Position numbers and translations under genes: made by a program. Positions 4,139-5,289 of a stretch of 5,289 bases of DNA are shown in pieces. Every line of letters begins with the position of its first letter. Positions within the stretch are counted from its first letter, which is position 1. The notes under the pieces were generated by a model, which saw only the letters and a program-made list of their open reading frames with translations, made no database searches and was not told the origin of the DNA. The DNA comes from Nitrososphaerales archaeon TH526 (GTDB taxonomy: Archaea; Thermoproteota; Nitrososphaeria; Nitrososphaerales; Nitrososphaeraceae), in the NCBI GenBank assembly GCA_014523665.1, contig JAATVR010000477.1, forward strand, positions 1 through 5,289. Reading direction: 5' to 3'.

Positions 4139-4408
4139 ATGAATAGCCAAATATTTGTAGCCATAGCCGTAGCGCTAGTTGCATCAGTGTTGGTGACAGG
4201 TCTTGCATCCACCATTTATGCACAGTCAAATATGACTGTAGGAAACATGACTGGAGGAAACATGACTGGAGGAAACATGACTGGAGGAAACATGACTGGA
4301 GCAACGAGCACAGATGGTGGTGATGGTGACGACGGTGGTGATGATGGTGATGGAGATGGCGACGGCAATGGCGGAGATGGCGGCAGTGACGAAGACGGAT
4401 CGAACTAG
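4139..4408 (+). CDS. Exported protein with NMTGG repeats and Asp/Gly-rich tail (89 aa)
   Basis: Residues 1-28 form a Sec-type signal peptide: short N-region MNSQ, hydrophobic core IFVAIAVALVASVLVTGLAS and a likely cleavage after YA-28, leaving QSNMT. Residues 31-53 carry five N-M-T sequons (N31, N36, N41, N46, N51), each a potential archaeal N-glycosylation site; four come from identical 15-base repeats. Residues 59-89 are almost only Asp, Gly, Asn and Ser, with DxDxDG-like runs (68-77) that resemble calcium-binding loops. No cysteine or membrane anchor follows, so the mature peptide of about 61 residues is secreted or held in the envelope. I recall NMT/NMTGG-rich exported proteins in Nitrososphaera relatives, without known function. 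An inferred role is glycosylated, cation-binding surface or matrix material. The gene stands alone, with its own TATA box and a T-rich region after it. Confidence 0.85.
   Translation: MNSQIFVAIAVALVASVLVTGLASTIYAQSNMTVGNMTGGNMTGGNMTGGNMTGATSTDGGDGDDGGDDGDGDGDGNGGDGGSDEDGSN
4241..4300 (+). repeat. Four perfect copies of a 15-base coding tandem repeat
   Basis: The unit GGAAACATGACTGGA repeats exactly at 4241, 4256, 4271 and 4286, encoding G-N-M-T-G units. A diverged relative precedes it (4226-4240). Exact identity, including third positions, indicates recent slippage or recombination, so the copy number probably varies between strains. Confidence 0.95.
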
Positions 4409-4444
4409 TTATAGAATAGTATAGACCTAAAAAGATACAATCCC

Positions 4445-4467
4445 ATTTTACTTTATTTTATTTTTCT
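4445..4467 (+). terminator. T-rich region after the exported protein
   Basis: Several short T runs (TTTTA, CTTTATTTTATTTTTC) lie about 40-60 bases after the stop at 4408. Archaeal RNA polymerase commonly terminates at such T-rich tracts without a hairpin. Confidence 0.4.
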
Positions 4468-4493
4468 GGTCTTCTCGTTTAATGACTTGAATC

Positions 4494-4507
4494 ATTTTTT
4501 ATAATAT
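4494..4507 (+). promoter_or_regulatory. Strong TATA box without a downstream ORF
   Basis: T6 followed by ATAATAT at 4495-4507 is a strong TATA match centred near 4502. Transcription about 27 bases on would start near 4529. The ATG at 4531 stops after two codons, so no leaderless protein follows. The expected transcript begins at the first arm of a hairpin (4531-4580). Confidence 0.5.
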
Positions 4508-4528
4508 GTTGTGTAAACGTGGTCAGGC

Positions 4529-4735
4529 AGATGTCCTAGCACCAGCAGACGAGTGCCGCCAGTAAACGTCATCTAGACATAAAATAGGGGGCTAGAGCAG
4601 CCAGGTTTCATCTCTTCATTCTCCTGGTTGTTCTCGCCTGTTACCTATACGCTATGTTACATTATAACAAATACCAAGATAGGATAGGTTTGTCTTCCTA
4701 TGAAGCTAATATTTTCGGCTAGCTACATATTTTTA
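4529..4735 (+). ncRNA. Candidate structured non-coding RNA
   Basis: The start is placed about 27 bases after the TATA box at 4494-4507. By my count 4521-4640 is 63/120 G+C (52%), clearly above its AT-rich surroundings. Three stems can be drawn: 4531-4539 with 4573-4580 (8 pairs, one bulged C); 4594-4605 with 4623-4634 (12 consecutive pairs, two of them G-U, 17-base loop); and 4679-4684 with 4696-4701 (6 pairs). A T-rich end (TTTTT at 4730-4734) may terminate it. No reading frame of credible length exists. I see no hallmark of tRNA, 5S, SRP or RNase P RNA. The existence of a transcript, its strand and its ends are all inferred. Confidence 0.42.
4594..4634 (+). repeat. 12-bp hairpin with two G-U pairs
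   Basis: AGAGCAGCCAGG (4594-4605) pairs along its full length with CCTGGTTGTTCT (4623-4634) as plus-strand RNA, with G-U pairs at 4597/4631 and 4600/4628. On the minus strand those would be C-A mismatches. It lies inside the candidate RNA. Confidence 0.6.
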
Positions 4736-4793
4736 CTATTAATTTAGTTGCAATCATTAAAAGCGAGTCGTAAATATCAAGTTAACCGCTATC

Positions 4794-4836
4794 TGGAGTT
4801 GGTTGGAAGTTCTCCATTTAACTCAAGCCAGCTCCA
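4794..4836 (+). repeat. Hairpin 1 of a four-hairpin family
   Basis: TGGAGTTGGTT (4794-4804) pairs with AGCCAGCTCCA-type sequence (4826-4836): 11 pairs including U-G at 4799/4831 and 4803/4827, with a 21-base loop. The 5' arm contains AGTTGGT, the motif shared by the family. Confidence 0.5.
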
Positions 4837-4906
4837 ACATAGTTTAAAACCGTTAATATCTAGTTGCATTACCGACGTTGTAATACAAAGTTAGGTGTTG
4901 TCTCCT

Positions 4907-4955
4907 CATAGAGTTGGCCCGACGTCATGTATTTCATACATTGACTAACTCTATG
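4907..4955 (+). repeat. Hairpin 2 of the family
   Basis: CATAGAGTTGG (4907-4917) pairs with CTAACTCTATG (4945-4955): 11 pairs, one of them G-U (4916/4946). Inside the loop a second small stem, ATGTA/TACAT (4927-4931 and 4937-4941), can stack. Confidence 0.6.
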
Positions 4956-4988
4956 TTATAACAGTTAAGAGTAAAGTTGAGTATATTA

Positions 4989-5012
4989 TAGTTGGTCGGA
5001 ATTGACCGACTA
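4989..5012 (+). repeat. Hairpin 3 of the family
   Basis: TAGTTGGTC (4989-4997) pairs with GACCGACTA (5004-5012): 9 pairs with one U-G (4993/5008) and a 6-base loop GGAATT. The 5' arm again carries AGTTGGT. A TATA-like GTATATTATA (4981-4990) overlaps its left edge. Confidence 0.6.
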
Positions 5013-5020
5013 CCGGCACC

Positions 5021-5077
5021 GGGGTTGGTTAGTGTTTCCCAGTACCCCAGTACCCACATTATACACTAACCAACTCC
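5021..5077 (+). repeat. Hairpin 4, 15 pairs, C-rich duplicated loop
   Basis: Positions 5021-5035 (GGGGTTGGTTAGTGT) pair with 5063-5077 (ACACTAACCAACTCC): 15 consecutive pairs, one G-U (5023/5075) and 12 consecutive Watson-Crick. The 27-base loop holds a tandem duplication of CCAGTACC (5039-5046 and 5047-5054). This is the strongest inverted repeat in the window. Confidence 0.75.
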
Positions 5078-5187
5078 ATAATTCTGGAAATGCTGAAATA
5101 GATTCAAAGCATGAGCGTTAGCGGCAAAAAACGCTTCAGAAAATTCTAAATATAATAAAAATGGAATGCAGTAATTACGGTTAATAA

Positions 5188-5289
5188 TCACCAATATTTA
5201 CTGCTGCCAAATTTATCCAGGTAATCGGCGATTTGATCAAATGATAGACCTGAATCATTCATTTCAATTAGCAAGTTTCTATCAATGCC
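5188..5289 (-). CDS. C-terminal part of an HTH-like protein (truncated by the window edge)
   Basis: The minus strand is open from the right edge for 33 codons to TGA at 5188-5190. The peptide DRNLLIEMNDSGLSFDQIA followed by DYLDKFGSSKYW has the pattern of a helix-turn-helix: a helix, the turn NDSGLS, then FDQIADYLDKFG as second helix, much as in resolvase- or MarR-like short DNA-binding units. The beginning is outside the window, so length and family are unknown. An inverted repeat (GCAGTAA 5168-5174, TTACTGC 5198-5204) spans the stop codon. A GTG overlapping the stop (GTGA) opens a 41-codon frame that I do not accept as a gene. Confidence 0.55.
   Translation of the reverse strand, partial: GIDRNLLIEMNDSGLSFDQIADYLDKFGSSKYW

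Noticed and set aside
4092..4304. Minus-strand frame with a repeated LQSCF motif
   Set aside because: It is the antisense shadow of the GNMTG repeats in the exported protein, which has its own signal peptide and TATA box.
4481..4500. Bacterial-type intrinsic terminator (AATGA/TCATT followed by T6)
   Set aside because: The stem has only five AT-rich pairs, archaeal termination relies on T tracts, and the T6 is better explained as part of the TATA region at 4494-4507.
4794..5077. Integron attC sites suggested by GTT/AAC-bearing hairpins
   Set aside because: The arms do not fit the RYYYAAC/GTTRRRY core rules, and no integrase or cassette-like gene is present.

Overview
The window looks like an accessory stretch from a low-GC ammonia-oxidising archaeon (Nitrososphaerota/Thaumarchaeota, probably a Nitrososphaera or Nitrosocosmicus relative). 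That placement is inferred from four things. The minus-strand helix-turn-helix protein at 1103-1696 belongs to a family I recall as expanded in these genomes. The secreted protein at 4139-4408 carries N-M-T-G-G repeats. Several start codons sit about 25-28 bases downstream of an archaeal TATA box, as expected for leaderless mRNAs. The genes are short and dominated by zinc ribbons and HTH domains. No ribosomal RNA, tRNA, transposase or CRISPR array is visible.

Layout. The left edge (3-140) holds the end of an unidentified plus-strand gene. Next come three plus-strand genes for small zinc-ribbon proteins (259-399, 477-671, 678-1034); the last two are membrane-anchored and share the same CPxC-x10-CxxC spacing. 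A converging minus-strand HTH/coiled-coil protein follows (1103-1696). From 1709 to 2559 the DNA is gene-poor and holds a decayed ORF, one small uncertain ORF, a hairpin and a perfect operator-like palindrome. A winged-helix protein (2560-2814) is followed by an uncertain ORF (2954-3160) that has copies of an 11-mer palindrome core on both sides.

A minus-strand cluster (3391-4037) encodes very small proteins: a helix-hairpin-helix-like domain, a Cys-rich peptide, an AN1/B-box-like zinc finger and a 37-residue ORF. At least two appear damaged by single bases: an ATG-to-ACG start and an extra T in a T5 run. Then comes a well-supported exported protein with five N-glycosylation sequons and an Asp/Gly-rich tail (4139-4408).

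The most unusual part is 4494-5077, which has no convincing ORF. A strong TATA box is followed at the right distance by GC-rich, hairpin-forming DNA, and further right are four hairpins with related arms. In the five main hairpins every non-Watson-Crick pair is G-U when read as plus-strand RNA. I infer one or more undescribed plus-strand structured RNAs. The right edge (5188-5289) holds the C-terminus of a minus-strand gene with an HTH-like segment.

The proteins read mainly as small regulators, zinc-binding adaptors and cell-surface products, with no metabolic pathway. All family assignments come from reading motifs and were not tested by database search.
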